Shown here: piece by piece, positions 41,257 to 49,257 of the stretch
Layout of the letters: each line of letters begins with the position of its first letter
Position numbering within the stretch: the stretch's first letter is position 1
Assembly (NCBI RefSeq): GCF_014648255.1
Contig: NZ_BMQT01000011.1
Location: 124,001-188,000 of the forward strand
DNA from: Nocardioides albus
Lineage (GTDB): Bacteria; Actinomycetota; Actinomycetes; Propionibacteriales; Nocardioidaceae
Reading direction: 5' to 3'
DNA length: 64,000 nucleotides
Translations under genes and position numbers: made by a program
Notes under the pieces: model-generated
What the model saw: only the letters and a program-made list of their open reading frames with translations
Databases searched by the model: none
What the model was told of the DNA's origin: nothing

Positions 41257-41895
41257 ATGGGTTCGACAAGCCCGACCACCGGCATCGCCCGCCCCGAGAT
41301 CGAGGAGTTCTGGGAGACCTGGCTCCAGATCAACCGGGACGTCGAGAAGACCGGCGACTGGCGGCCGATGGCCGAGTGGTACGCCGAGGACGCGACGTAC
41401 GGCTGGATGTACTCGCCCGACGAGCACTTCATGGCCGTGGGCCGCGACCAGATCCGCGACTGGGCGATCGGGATCGAGATGGACGGCTTCGACGGCTGGC
41501 ACTACGACTACGTGTGCACCGTCATCGACGAGACCAAGGCGATGGTGATCGGCTTCTGGAAGCAGCGTTCGGGGATCACCGACGACGAGACCGGCAAGGA
41601 GTACGAGATCCTCGGGCTCGGCGGGTCGTGGTTCGGGCTCAAGCGGGTCGCTGAGGGCGCCGACGCGGGCCAGATCAAGATCGACTGGCAGCGCGACTGG
41701 TTCGACATGCCGTCGACCGCCGCGACGTTCATGAAGATCCTGAAGGACGGCAAGGCCTCCGAGAAGCTGCTCGAGCGGATGTCGGTCACCGGGCACGGCG
41801 TGCCCGGCCACTACCACCTGAAAGACCTTCCCTCGACCGTGTGGCCGCCTCCGGTCGAACGCGGCGACCACACCACCCAGGAGGCCCCTCGATGA
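41257..41895 (+). CDS. SnoaL/NTF2-like protein, second copy
   Basis: 212 residues, starting directly after the ferredoxin stop. EIEEFWETWLQINRDVEKTGDWRPMAEWYAEDATYGWMYSP is an NTF2-like opening with several aromatic residues; WHYDYVCTVIDETKAMVIGFWKQRSG and WFGLKRVAEG follow. It differs from the shorter SnoaL at 31357. It may act as hydratase, isomerase or carrier on the product of the P450s. There is no counterpart that I know of in the M. tuberculosis cyp51 block. ATGA overlap with the aldehyde dehydrogenase gene. Confidence 0.72.
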   Translation: MGSTSPTTGIARPEIEEFWETWLQINRDVEKTGDWRPMAEWYAEDATYGWMYSPDEHFMAVGRDQIRDWAIGIEMDGFDGWHYDYVCTVIDETKAMVIGFWKQRSGITDDETGKEYEILGLGGSWFGLKRVAEGADAGQIKIDWQRDWFDMPSTAATFMKILKDGKASEKLLERMSVTGHGVPGHYHLKDLPSTVWPPPVERGDHTTQEAPR

Positions 41896-43373
41896 CCCGG
41901 ACGCCGACCAACCCACCCGCTCAGCAGTACGTCGACGGCAAGCTCGGTGCTGCGAGCAGCGGCGAGACGTACGCCATCCTCAACCCTGCCACCGGAGCGG
42001 AGATCGGTCGGGCGCCGGACTCGACGGCAGCGGACATGGACGCTGCGATCGCCGCTGCCCGCCGAGCCTTCGACGAGACCGACTGGTCGGTCGACGTGGC
42101 CTTCCGCATCCGTTGCCTTCGACAGCTGCATCAGGCGCTGCTGGACAACGTCGATGCCCTGCGTGAGCTGACCACCGCCGAGGTCGGCGCGCCCGCCTTC
42201 CTCGTCGCCGGGCCCCAGCTCGACGCTCCCATCGACACTCTGAAGTGGTCGATCGACCTGGCCGAGCGCTACGAGTGGGAGCAGGACCTCGGTGTCGGGG
42301 TCACCATGGGGATCTCCTCGAGGCGCACGGTGCGGAAGGAGGCGGTCGGGGTCGTCGCGGCGATCACGCCGTGGAACTTCCCGAACCAGATCAACCTGGC
42401 CAAGATCGGTCCGGCGCTGGCCGCCGGCAACACCGTGGTGCTCAAGCCCGCGCCGGACACGCCATGGGTGGCGGCCGAGCTCGGGCGCCTGGTCGCCGAG
42501 CACACCGACATCCCGGCAGGCGTCTTCAACGTGGTGACGCCGCGCGACAACGAGGTCGCCGCGCTTCTCGCCGAGGACCCCCGCGTCGACCTGGTCTCCT
42601 TCACCGGCTCGACCGACACCGGCCGGCGGATCATGGCCGCCGCTGCGCCCACCTTGAAGAAGGTCTTCCTCGAGCTCGGCGGCAAGTCGGCAGCGATCGT
42701 CCTCGACGACGCCGATGTCGCCTCGGCCGCCTCGATGGCTGCCTTCTCGGTGGCCGTCCACGCGGGTCAGGGTTGCGCCCTGACCACCCGCCTGCTCGTG
42801 CCGCGCGCGTCCTACGACGCAGCTGTCGAGTCCGCGGCCGCGACGATGTCCTCGCTCGGTGCCGGCGACCCCGCTGACCCCGGCACGATCTGCGGCCCGG
42901 TCATCTCGGCGGTCCAGCGCACCCGAATCCTCGGCTACCTGGCGCTCGCGGAGGAGGAAGGCGGCACCTTCGCGACCGGCGGAGATGTGGCGGTCCAGGA
43001 CGGCGACCTCGCCGGCGGCTTCTGGGTCCAGCCCACCGTGATCGCCGGCCTCGACAACACCGCCCGCGTCGCCCGCGAGGAGATCTTCGGACCGGTGCTG
43101 ACGGTGATCCCGCACGACGGCGACGACGATGCCGTACGCATCGCCAACGACTCGCCCTACGGTCTCTCCGGCTCGGTCGAGTCCGGCTCGCTGGAGCGCG
43201 CGAAGTCGGTGGCGGCCCGGATCCGCACCGGCACGATCGGCGTCAACGGAGGCCAGTGGTTCAACGCCGACGCACCCTTCGGCGGCTACAAACAGTCCGG
43301 CCTCGGCCGGGAGATGGGCGTGGCCGGCTTCGAGGAGTACCTCGAGACCAAGCTGATCGCGGAGCCCGCATGA
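41892..43373 (+). CDS. Aldehyde dehydrogenase (AldA / Rv0768-like)
   Basis: 493 residues from the ATG at 41892. ITPWNFPNQINLAKIGPALAAGN, FTGSTDTGRRIM, LELGGKSAAIVLDDADV with catalytic Glu, and HAGQGCALTTRLLV with catalytic Cys; NGGQWFNADAPFGGYKQSGLGREMG near the end. It oxidises an aldehyde to an acid with NAD(P). Rv0768 holds the same place beside the cyp51 block. Removal of a 14-methyl as formate needs no aldehyde dehydrogenase, so it probably serves another P450 product. Confidence 0.88.
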   Translation: MTRTPTNPPAQQYVDGKLGAASSGETYAILNPATGAEIGRAPDSTAADMDAAIAAARRAFDETDWSVDVAFRIRCLRQLHQALLDNVDALRELTTAEVGAPAFLVAGPQLDAPIDTLKWSIDLAERYEWEQDLGVGVTMGISSRRTVRKEAVGVVAAITPWNFPNQINLAKIGPALAAGNTVVLKPAPDTPWVAAELGRLVAEHTDIPAGVFNVVTPRDNEVAALLAEDPRVDLVSFTGSTDTGRRIMAAAAPTLKKVFLELGGKSAAIVLDDADVASAASMAAFSVAVHAGQGCALTTRLLVPRASYDAAVESAAATMSSLGAGDPADPGTICGPVISAVQRTRILGYLALAEEEGGTFATGGDVAVQDGDLAGGFWVQPTVIAGLDNTARVAREEIFGPVLTVIPHDGDDDAVRIANDSPYGLSGSVESGSLERAKSVAARIRTGTIGVNGGQWFNADAPFGGYKQSGLGREMGVAGFEEYLETKLIAEPA

Positions 43374-43377
43374 TGCC

Positions 43378-43638
43378 GACCCGGCGCAACTGTCCCATGA
43401 ACCCCAGCCCACTCGGCGCATCTGTCCCGTCAACAGCCGCCCAGTCGGCGCGTCTGCCCCGCCCAGGCGCGTCGAGTCGGCGCGTCTGTCTCATGGGGCC
43501 AGGCACGCCGACCGGGGTTGAGACATTCGCGCCGAGTGGGCGTCGGTTTCTGGGACAGACGCGCCGAGTGGGCGCGGGAATCCGGGGCAGTGGCGCCGAG
43601 TGGGCGCTGGAGGCTGGGACAGACGCGCCGACTCGGCG
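43378..43638. repeat. 32-bp-period ladder repeat array, family B, copy 1
   Basis: Four direct units of type CGGCGCGTCTGTCCC start at 43382, 43414, 43446 and 43478, exactly 32 bp apart. Four inverted cores GCGCCG lie at 43529, 43561, 43593 and 43625, again 32 bp apart. All pairs are centred on 43506. It fills the gap of 283 bp between aldA and the next SDR. A ribosome site AAGGAG follows at 43644. Confidence 0.92.
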
Positions 43639-43656
43639 TGGGAGAAGGAGTTACGG

Positions 43657-44403
43657 ATGAGGTTTGAGGACAAGGTCATCGTCGTGACCGGGGCGGCGCA
43701 GGGGATCGGTGAGGCGTACGCCAAGGGGCTGGCTGCCGACGGGGCCGCGGTCGTCGTTGCCGACCTGAACGAGGAGAAGGGGCAGCAGGTCGCCAAGGAG
43801 ATCGAGGCGGCCGGCGGAGTCGCCAGGTTCGTACGCTGCGACGTCGCCGACCACGCGTCGGCGGCCGCGCTGGTGGCCGAGACGACCGAGGCGTACGGCG
43901 GGATCGACGGGCTTATCAACAACGCCGCGATCTACGGAGACATGGCCTTCGACCTGCTGATCACCGTCGACTGGGACTACTACGAGAAGTTCATGAGCGT
44001 GAACCTCAACGGTGCCCTGGTGATGACCCGTGCGGTCTACCCGGTGATGCAGAAGCGGGGCGGTGGGGCGATCGTCAACCAGTCCTCGACAGCTGCCTAC
44101 CTCTACTCCGGCTTCTACGGCCTGGCCAAGGTCGGCATCAACGGCCTGACCCAGCAGCTCGCCCACGAGCTCGGCGGGATGAACATCCGGGTCAACGCGA
44201 TCGCCCCGGGGCCGACCGACACCGAGGCAACCCGCACCCAGGCCGGTGACGCGGCCAAGGACATGACCAAGCAGATGGCGATCAAGCGGCTCGGCACCAC
44301 CGAGGACATGGTCGGGACCGCGAAGTTCCTCCTCTCCGAGGACTCCGCGTGGATCAGCGGTCAGATCATCGCCGTCGATGGTGGCGGGACGTTCCGGCTA
44401 TGA
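43657..44403 (+). CDS. Short-chain dehydrogenase (Rv0769-like)
   Basis: 248 residues from the ATG at 43657, preceded by AAGGAG. TGAAQGIGEAYAKGLAADG, NNAAIYGDMAF, QSSTAAY with Ser, YGLAK, and VNAIAPGPTDTEATRT. Order after aldA matches Rv0768-Rv0769. It probably oxidises a hydroxyl in the same pathway as CYP51 and AldA. ATGA overlap with the next gene. Confidence 0.82.
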   Translation: MRFEDKVIVVTGAAQGIGEAYAKGLAADGAAVVVADLNEEKGQQVAKEIEAAGGVARFVRCDVADHASAAALVAETTEAYGGIDGLINNAAIYGDMAFDLLITVDWDYYEKFMSVNLNGALVMTRAVYPVMQKRGGGAIVNQSSTAAYLYSGFYGLAKVGINGLTQQLAHELGGMNIRVNAIAPGPTDTEATRTQAGDAAKDMTKQMAIKRLGTTEDMVGTAKFLLSEDSAWISGQIIAVDGGGTFRL

Positions 44404-45257
44404 CACGCGCCGGGTTCGTCGGGCTGGGCAACATCGGCAAACCGATGGCGCTCCAGCTCGCCAAGACCGACGGCATCGAGCTGTGGGTCTTCGACGTCGC
44501 TCCGGAGCCGGTCGCCGAGCTCGAGTCAGCGGGCGCGAAGGCGGCGGGCTCCGTCGCCGAGCTCGCCGAGACCGTCGATGTGCTGAGCGTGATGGTGCGC
44601 GACGACGACCAGGTCCGCGAGGTGCTCACCGAGGCGCTGGCCGCGGCCGGGCGCCGTCCCGGCGAGAACCAGCTGACCGTCATCGTGCACTCCACGGTCG
44701 CGCCGGACACCCCCAAGGAGCTGGCCGCGACCGCCGAGCCCCACGGCGTACACGTCCTCGACGCACCCGTCTCCGGTGGTCCCATGGGCGCAGCCGACGG
44801 CACGCTCGCGATCCTGGTGGGCGGCACCCCGGAGGCGTACGCAGCTGCTTCCCCGGTCCTGGCGGCGATGGGCTCAAAGGTCGTCCATTCAGGTCCGATC
44901 GGCGCGGGGACGCGGTTCAAGCTGGCCCGCAACCTGCTTCACTTCGCCTCCTTCACCGCCGCCACCGAGGCGCAGCGCCTCGCCGAGGCGGCCGGCCTCG
45001 ACCTGGTGGCGCTCGGCGACGTCGTACGCCACACCGACGCGATCACCGGCGGCCCGGGCGCGATCATGCACCGCGACACCACCGCGCCGATCGAGGAGAC
45101 CGATTTCTGGTACGGCGTCTTCGGCCACGTGGTCGCGCTGGGGGAGAAGGATCTCGGCTTCGCGATCGCGCTCGCCGAGGAGCTCGGCGTCGAGGTGCCC
45201 CTCGCCCGACTGGCCCTCGACCGGTTGGCACCCGGCCTCGGGCTCCCCAAGGACTGA
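44400..45257 (+). CDS. 3-hydroxyisobutyrate dehydrogenase-like enzyme (Rv0770-like)
   Basis: 285 residues. GFVGLGNIGKPMALQLAK NAD(P) loop, STVAPDTPKEL, DAPVSGGPMGAADGTLAILVGG substrate loop, and catalytic Lys in TRFKLARNLLHF. A beta-hydroxyacid dehydrogenase that oxidises the hydroxyl of a short 3-hydroxy acid or a related group. Same place as Rv0770 next to Rv0769. Confidence 0.85.
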   Translation: MTRAGFVGLGNIGKPMALQLAKTDGIELWVFDVAPEPVAELESAGAKAAGSVAELAETVDVLSVMVRDDDQVREVLTEALAAAGRRPGENQLTVIVHSTVAPDTPKELAATAEPHGVHVLDAPVSGGPMGAADGTLAILVGGTPEAYAAASPVLAAMGSKVVHSGPIGAGTRFKLARNLLHFASFTAATEAQRLAEAAGLDLVALGDVVRHTDAITGGPGAIMHRDTTAPIEETDFWYGVFGHVVALGEKDLGFAIALAEELGVEVPLARLALDRLAPGLGLPKD

Positions 45258-45273
45258 ACAAGGAACACGCGAC

Positions 45274-45711
45274 ATGAGCACAGAACACATGGATGAGGGC
45301 ACCGACAAGTTCGCCGACCTCCCCGAGCAGCGCGCCAAGGGGCTGCGCAAGATGGAGGAGGTCTACGGCTTCGACATGGCCGACGGCGACGGTGACTTCT
45401 TCCGCTACACCGCCGACCACCTCTTCGGTGACATCTGGCAGCGCCCGGGGCTGACCACGCGCGACCGCCGGCTCCTGCTGATCGGCCTGCTCGCCGGCCA
45501 GGGCGCGGCGGACGTGCTCGGGATCCAGATCCCCGCGGCGTACGCCAACGGCGAGCTCTCCGAGGACGAGCTGCGCGAGATCGTGGTGTTCCTGAGCCAC
45601 TACGCGGGATGGCCGAACGGTGCCAGGATGAACACGGTCGTCGAAGAGACCATCGGGAAGGCCCGGAGAGAGGCACAGAAGAAGGCTCAGGGGAAGGCTC
45701 AGCGCTCATGA
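45274..45711 (+). CDS. Carboxymuconolactone decarboxylase-family protein (Rv0771-like)
   Basis: 145 residues, ATG at 45274 after AAGGAA. The fold signature TTRDRRLLLIGLLAGQGAADVLGIQ and EIVVFLSHYAGWPNGARMN match the decarboxylase branch; there is no CxxC motif, so it is not an AhpD-like peroxidase. A Lys/Gln-rich tail ends the protein. Rv0771 has the same place in M. tuberculosis. ATGA overlap with the FprB-type gene. Confidence 0.82.
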   Translation: MSTEHMDEGTDKFADLPEQRAKGLRKMEEVYGFDMADGDGDFFRYTADHLFGDIWQRPGLTTRDRRLLLIGLLAGQGAADVLGIQIPAAYANGELSEDELREIVVFLSHYAGWPNGARMNTVVEETIGKARREAQKKAQGKAQRS

Positions 45712-47321
45712 CGTACGTCATCACCCAGTCCTGCTGCAACGACGCCTCCTGCGTGGAGGTCTGCCCGGTCGACTGCATCCACCCCGGACCGGACGAGCCC
45801 GGGTTCGGCGCCGCCGAGATGCTCTACATCCACCCCGACGAGTGCATCGACTGCGGTGCCTGCGAGGACGCCTGCCCGGTCAACGCGATCTTCCCGGACT
45901 ACGAGGTCCCGGACGTGTTCGCGCCCTACGTCGACATCAATGCCGCCTTCTTCGAGTTCACCGGCGAGCAGGACGCGCCGGCGCCGTTGCCGCCGCCCGG
46001 TCCCAAGATCGCCGGCACCGGCCCGCTCAAGGTGGCCGTGGTGGGGGCAGGCCCGGCCGGTTGGTACGTCGCCGAGGAGCTCGCCGCCACCCGCCGCTGC
46101 GACGTCGAGATCACCGTCATCGACCGGCTCGCGACGCCCTACGGTCTGGTCCGCTACGGCGTCGCGCCCGACCACCTCGACACCAAGGAGATCGCCTCCG
46201 GCTTCGCGAAGACGGCGCGACACCGCCGGGTGCGCACCCGCTACAACGTCGAGATCGGGCGCGACGTGACCCACGAGGAGCTCCTCGGTGCTCATCACGC
46301 GGTCGTCTACACGACCGGCGCCGGCGAGGGCCGCAGCCTCGGCATACCGGGGGAGGACCTGCCGGGCTCGACCTCGGCGGCCGAGCTCGTCGGCTGGTAC
46401 AACGGGCATCCCGACCGGGCGGCGCTCACCTTCCCGCTGACCCACGAGCGCGCCGTCGTCATCGGCAACGGCAACGTCGCCCTCGACCTCGCCCGCCTGC
46501 TGCTCGCCGACGAGGCCGCGCTGCGCGCCTCCGATCTGGCTCCCGCCGCGCTGGCGGCGCTGGCCGCCAGCGGCATCCGCGAGGTCGTCGTCACCGCCCG
46601 GCGCGGAGCGGAGTACGCCGCCTTCACCAGCCCGGAGCTGCGGGCACTGGTCGACGACCCCGACCTCGACGTCGTGGTCGAGGAGGCAGGTCTGGCCGAC
46701 CTGCCGACCGAGGAGGAGACGACCGAACGCAACGCGGACACCTTCGCGGCGCTGCAGAAGGCGGAGCTCCTCCGCGACCTGGCCGCCCGACCGCGTACGG
46801 ACGCCGCGAGGCGGCTCGTGCTCCGCTTCGGCCTGACTCCCACCGAGATTCTCGGCACCGAGACCGTCACCGGAGTGCGCTTCGACAGCGGTGAGGAGAT
46901 CGAGGCCGGCCTCGTCGTCCGTGCCACCGGCTATCGCTCCGCGGGCGTCGCCGGTGTTCCGGCCGAGGTGGGCACCGGCCGCTTCCCTCATGAGGCCGGC
47001 CGGGTGGTCGGAGCCGAAGCGACCTACACCGCGGGCTGGGCCAAGCGCGGTCCCAACGGCGTGATCGGCACCAACCGCGCCTGCGCCGCCGAGACCGTAC
47101 GCACCCTGCTCGACGACCACGCAGCGGGCTCGCTTGCCGACCCGACTGGCGAGCCTCTCGACGACGTCCTGGCGGCACGCGGTGTGACCGTCATCGACCA
47201 GACCGGCTGGAACAACCTCGATACGCATGAGCGTGACTCCGGCAAGGAGATCGGCCGCCCACGGGTGAAGGTGACCGATCGAGAGAACCAGGTACGCATC
47301 GCGGCCCCCGCACGTGTCTGA
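45708..47321 (+). CDS. fprB: Ferredoxin-NADP reductase with N-terminal ferredoxin (FprB type)
   Basis: 537 residues. An N-terminal ferredoxin of about 100 residues has C-x-rich CCNDASCVEVCP and CIDCGACEDACP for two Fe-S clusters. The reductase has VAVVGAGPAGWYVAEEL (FAD), YGLVRYGVAPDH, VIGNGNVALDLARLL (NADPH), and GWAKRGPNGVIGTNR. FprB moves electrons from NADPH to ferredoxins. As the last gene of the CYP block it is the likely electron source for CYP123/CYP51 through the small ferredoxin. Confidence 0.9.
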   Translation: MTYVITQSCCNDASCVEVCPVDCIHPGPDEPGFGAAEMLYIHPDECIDCGACEDACPVNAIFPDYEVPDVFAPYVDINAAFFEFTGEQDAPAPLPPPGPKIAGTGPLKVAVVGAGPAGWYVAEELAATRRCDVEITVIDRLATPYGLVRYGVAPDHLDTKEIASGFAKTARHRRVRTRYNVEIGRDVTHEELLGAHHAVVYTTGAGEGRSLGIPGEDLPGSTSAAELVGWYNGHPDRAALTFPLTHERAVVIGNGNVALDLARLLLADEAALRASDLAPAALAALAASGIREVVVTARRGAEYAAFTSPELRALVDDPDLDVVVEEAGLADLPTEEETTERNADTFAALQKAELLRDLAARPRTDAARRLVLRFGLTPTEILGTETVTGVRFDSGEEIEAGLVVRATGYRSAGVAGVPAEVGTGRFPHEAGRVVGAEATYTAGWAKRGPNGVIGTNRACAAETVRTLLDDHAAGSLADPTGEPLDDVLAARGVTVIDQTGWNNLDTHERDSGKEIGRPRVKVTDRENQVRIAAPARV

Positions 47322-47337
47322 CTGCGACCCGATCGCC

Positions 47338-47502
47338 GACTCGGCGCGTCTGTCTCAGATTCCGGTGTCGACTCGGCGCGTCTGCCCCATGAATCCGAGC
47401 CGAGTCGGCGCAATTGTCCCAGCCGGGGTTGCAGCGGCCAGTGGAGTGGGGCAGTTGCGCCGACTCGGTGTCCTGAAGTGGGGCAGTTGCGCCGACTCAG
47501 CG
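47338..47502. repeat. 32-bp-period ladder repeat array, family B, copy 2
   Basis: Direct cores CGGCGC at 47342, 47374 and 47406; inverted GCGCCG at 47457 and 47489, all 32 bp apart and centred on 47434. Units keep the (C/T)TGTC(T/C)CA half. It sits right behind fprB, the last gene of the block. Confidence 0.92.
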
Positions 47503-47554
47503 TGGGTTGTCTGCAAGAGTGGGTGGAAACCGATCCTCGGGGGAAAGGCACACC

Positions 47555-47980
47555 ATGTCAGACAGTGAGTTCAAGGACTGGAACCAGTCGATCATCGACG
47601 AGTTCCGTGCCAACGACGGCAACGTCACCTCGGTGCCGTTCGGGCGCGGGCTGGTGCTCGTGCACCATGTCGGCGCCAAGACGGGCGCCGAGCGGGTCTC
47701 TCCGGTGGCCAACATCCGTCAGGATCCCGACACCTGGCTGATCGCTGCCTCCAAGGCCGGAGCGCCGGAGAACCCGGCGTGGTATCACAACCTGCTGGCC
47801 AACCCGGAGACCAAGATCGAGACGCCTGACGACGGCGTCGTCGACGTCCAGGTCACGGAGCTGACCGGCGCGGAGCGCGATGCCGCCTGGGAGCGGTTCA
47901 AGGCGATGAGCCCGGGGTTCGGCGAGTACGAGGCGAAGACCGACCGGGTCATCCCGGTGCTCGCGCTGCACCGCAGGTAG
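47555..47980 (+). CDS. Deazaflavin (F420)-dependent nitroreductase/quinone-reductase family protein
   Basis: 141 residues from the ATG at 47555; the GGGGGAAAG region lies upstream. The Ddn-family pattern is visible: GLVLVHHVGAKTGAERVSPVAN, LIAASKAGAPENPAWYHNLLANPETKIE, and ERDAAWERFKAMSPGFGEYEAKTDRVIPV. These small split-barrel proteins bind F420 and reduce quinones or nitro-compounds. It is convergent with the 420-residue minus-strand gene. Confidence 0.85.
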   Translation: MSDSEFKDWNQSIIDEFRANDGNVTSVPFGRGLVLVHHVGAKTGAERVSPVANIRQDPDTWLIAASKAGAPENPAWYHNLLANPETKIETPDDGVVDVQVTELTGAERDAAWERFKAMSPGFGEYEAKTDRVIPVLALHRR

Positions 47981-47994
47981 TCGACCGCCCGGCC

Positions 47995-49257
47995 TCAGAC
48001 AGGGGTGATCGGCAGCGACCGGCGCGGCTCGAAGGCGAAGTCCGCGCCGGTGCTGAACCTCACCACTGCGACCTCGGAGGCCTCGGGAGCGGGGTCGGTG
48101 CGGCGTATGACCTCGACCCGCCAGCCGCCCTCGACCGCGCTGACCTCGACGTCGAGGTGAGGGTCGAGGGCCTGCACCGCCACCTGGAGCGGAACGAACC
48201 ATTCCGGCCCCATCAGCGAGACCCAGGCGCCGTCTTCGTCGGCGGCCGAGGGCCGGACGACCAGTGCATCGGTCCCGACCTCCACCGAGACGTACGCAGC
48301 GGGGTTGAGCATCGGATGGAGCGCGAGCAGGCGCAGCGCGCCCTTCGTGTCCGGCGGCAGCGACAAGGCGCGAGCCAGGCGTGAGCCGGCGACCCCGGCG
48401 ACCCCGACCAGCTGCTTGCGGCGGATCTCGAGGAGCTGCTCGGGTGAGGTCACCCGGGTCTCCAGCGCAAGGGTGAAGCCGCGGTCGAGCAGTGCCATCT
48501 GCAGGCAGACCTCGTCGGCGATGCGCACCAGCGCGGAGCGGGAGAAGGCGGCCAGGTCGAGGTCGGAGACGAGCGGCCCGGCGTAGTCGGCGGCTCCGTC
48601 CTCGGACGGGTCGATCGGCGCGAGCTCGAGGTTCGCCGCCCGGGAGCGCTCGTTGACGGCCAGCTCCGGGACCGCGACCGCCTCGGGGTGGGCGTCGTCG
48701 ATGACGACGGTCCAGCGGCAGTGCGGCTTCCGGTCGGCGGGCGTCCGCGGCGGCCGGTGGACCGGGCGGACCTGCGCTCGCGGGTGGGTCGCGATGGCAG
48801 TGGCGTCGAAGGTGGGGTCCTCGATGTCGTGGCACATCCCACGGACGTACTCCTCGCCCATCGGCTCGACGTCCATCAGTGCGCCGCAGTGGTCGAGGTG
48901 GAACTCGCCGTGGCGGTCGTCGTGGACGGTGTAGCGGAAGTCCATGAACTGCGGCGGCGCGCCGATGTCGAGCTGGAGGCCCTTGAAGATCGTCGGTACG
49001 TCACCCTGCCCGGCCACCGCCGGCGCGTAGCCCAGCGCGGTCTGCATTCGCCGGGTGTAGATCGGCGAGGCGGCGGCCCACTCCACGATCGCGATCCGGA
49101 GCATCTCCTCGCGCCCGAAGGCAGAGATGCACCACGCCATCCCAGAGCGGTCGATCAGCTGGCCGATCAGGAGGAGCTCGCGGACGACCTCGGCAAGCTC
49201 CTCCCTGGTCAGGTCTGCATAGCGGGAGATCAACGAATGCCGAGCTTCCGCATCCAC
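47995..49257 (-). CDS. Conserved protein of unknown function, 420 residues
   Basis: I do not recognise the family. Residues 1-60 are helical (HSLISRYADLTREELAEVVRELLLIGQLIDRSGM). Residues about 105-165 hold a His/Cys/Asp-rich patch (FHLDHCGALMDVEP, MCHDIEDPTFDATA, THPRAQ, RPVHRPPR) that looks like a metal or substrate site. A mixed alpha/beta C-terminal part ends in short strands. It overlaps the gabD2-like gene by 28 bp and is the last gene of the fadA5 operon, so a role in steroid side-chain work is possible. Confidence 0.5.
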   Translation of the reverse strand: MDAEARHSLISRYADLTREELAEVVRELLLIGQLIDRSGMAWCISAFGREEMLRIAIVEWAAASPIYTRRMQTALGYAPAVAGQGDVPTIFKGLQLDIGAPPQFMDFRYTVHDDRHGEFHLDHCGALMDVEPMGEEYVRGMCHDIEDPTFDATAIATHPRAQVRPVHRPPRTPADRKPHCRWTVVIDDAHPEAVAVPELAVNERSRAANLELAPIDPSEDGAADYAGPLVSDLDLAAFSRSALVRIADEVCLQMALLDRGFTLALETRVTSPEQLLEIRRKQLVGVAGVAGSRLARALSLPPDTKGALRLLALHPMLNPAAYVSVEVGTDALVVRPSAADEDGAWVSLMGPEWFVPLQVAVQALDPHLDVEVSAVEGGWRVEVIRRTDPAPEASEVAVVRFSTGADFAFEPRRSLPITPV

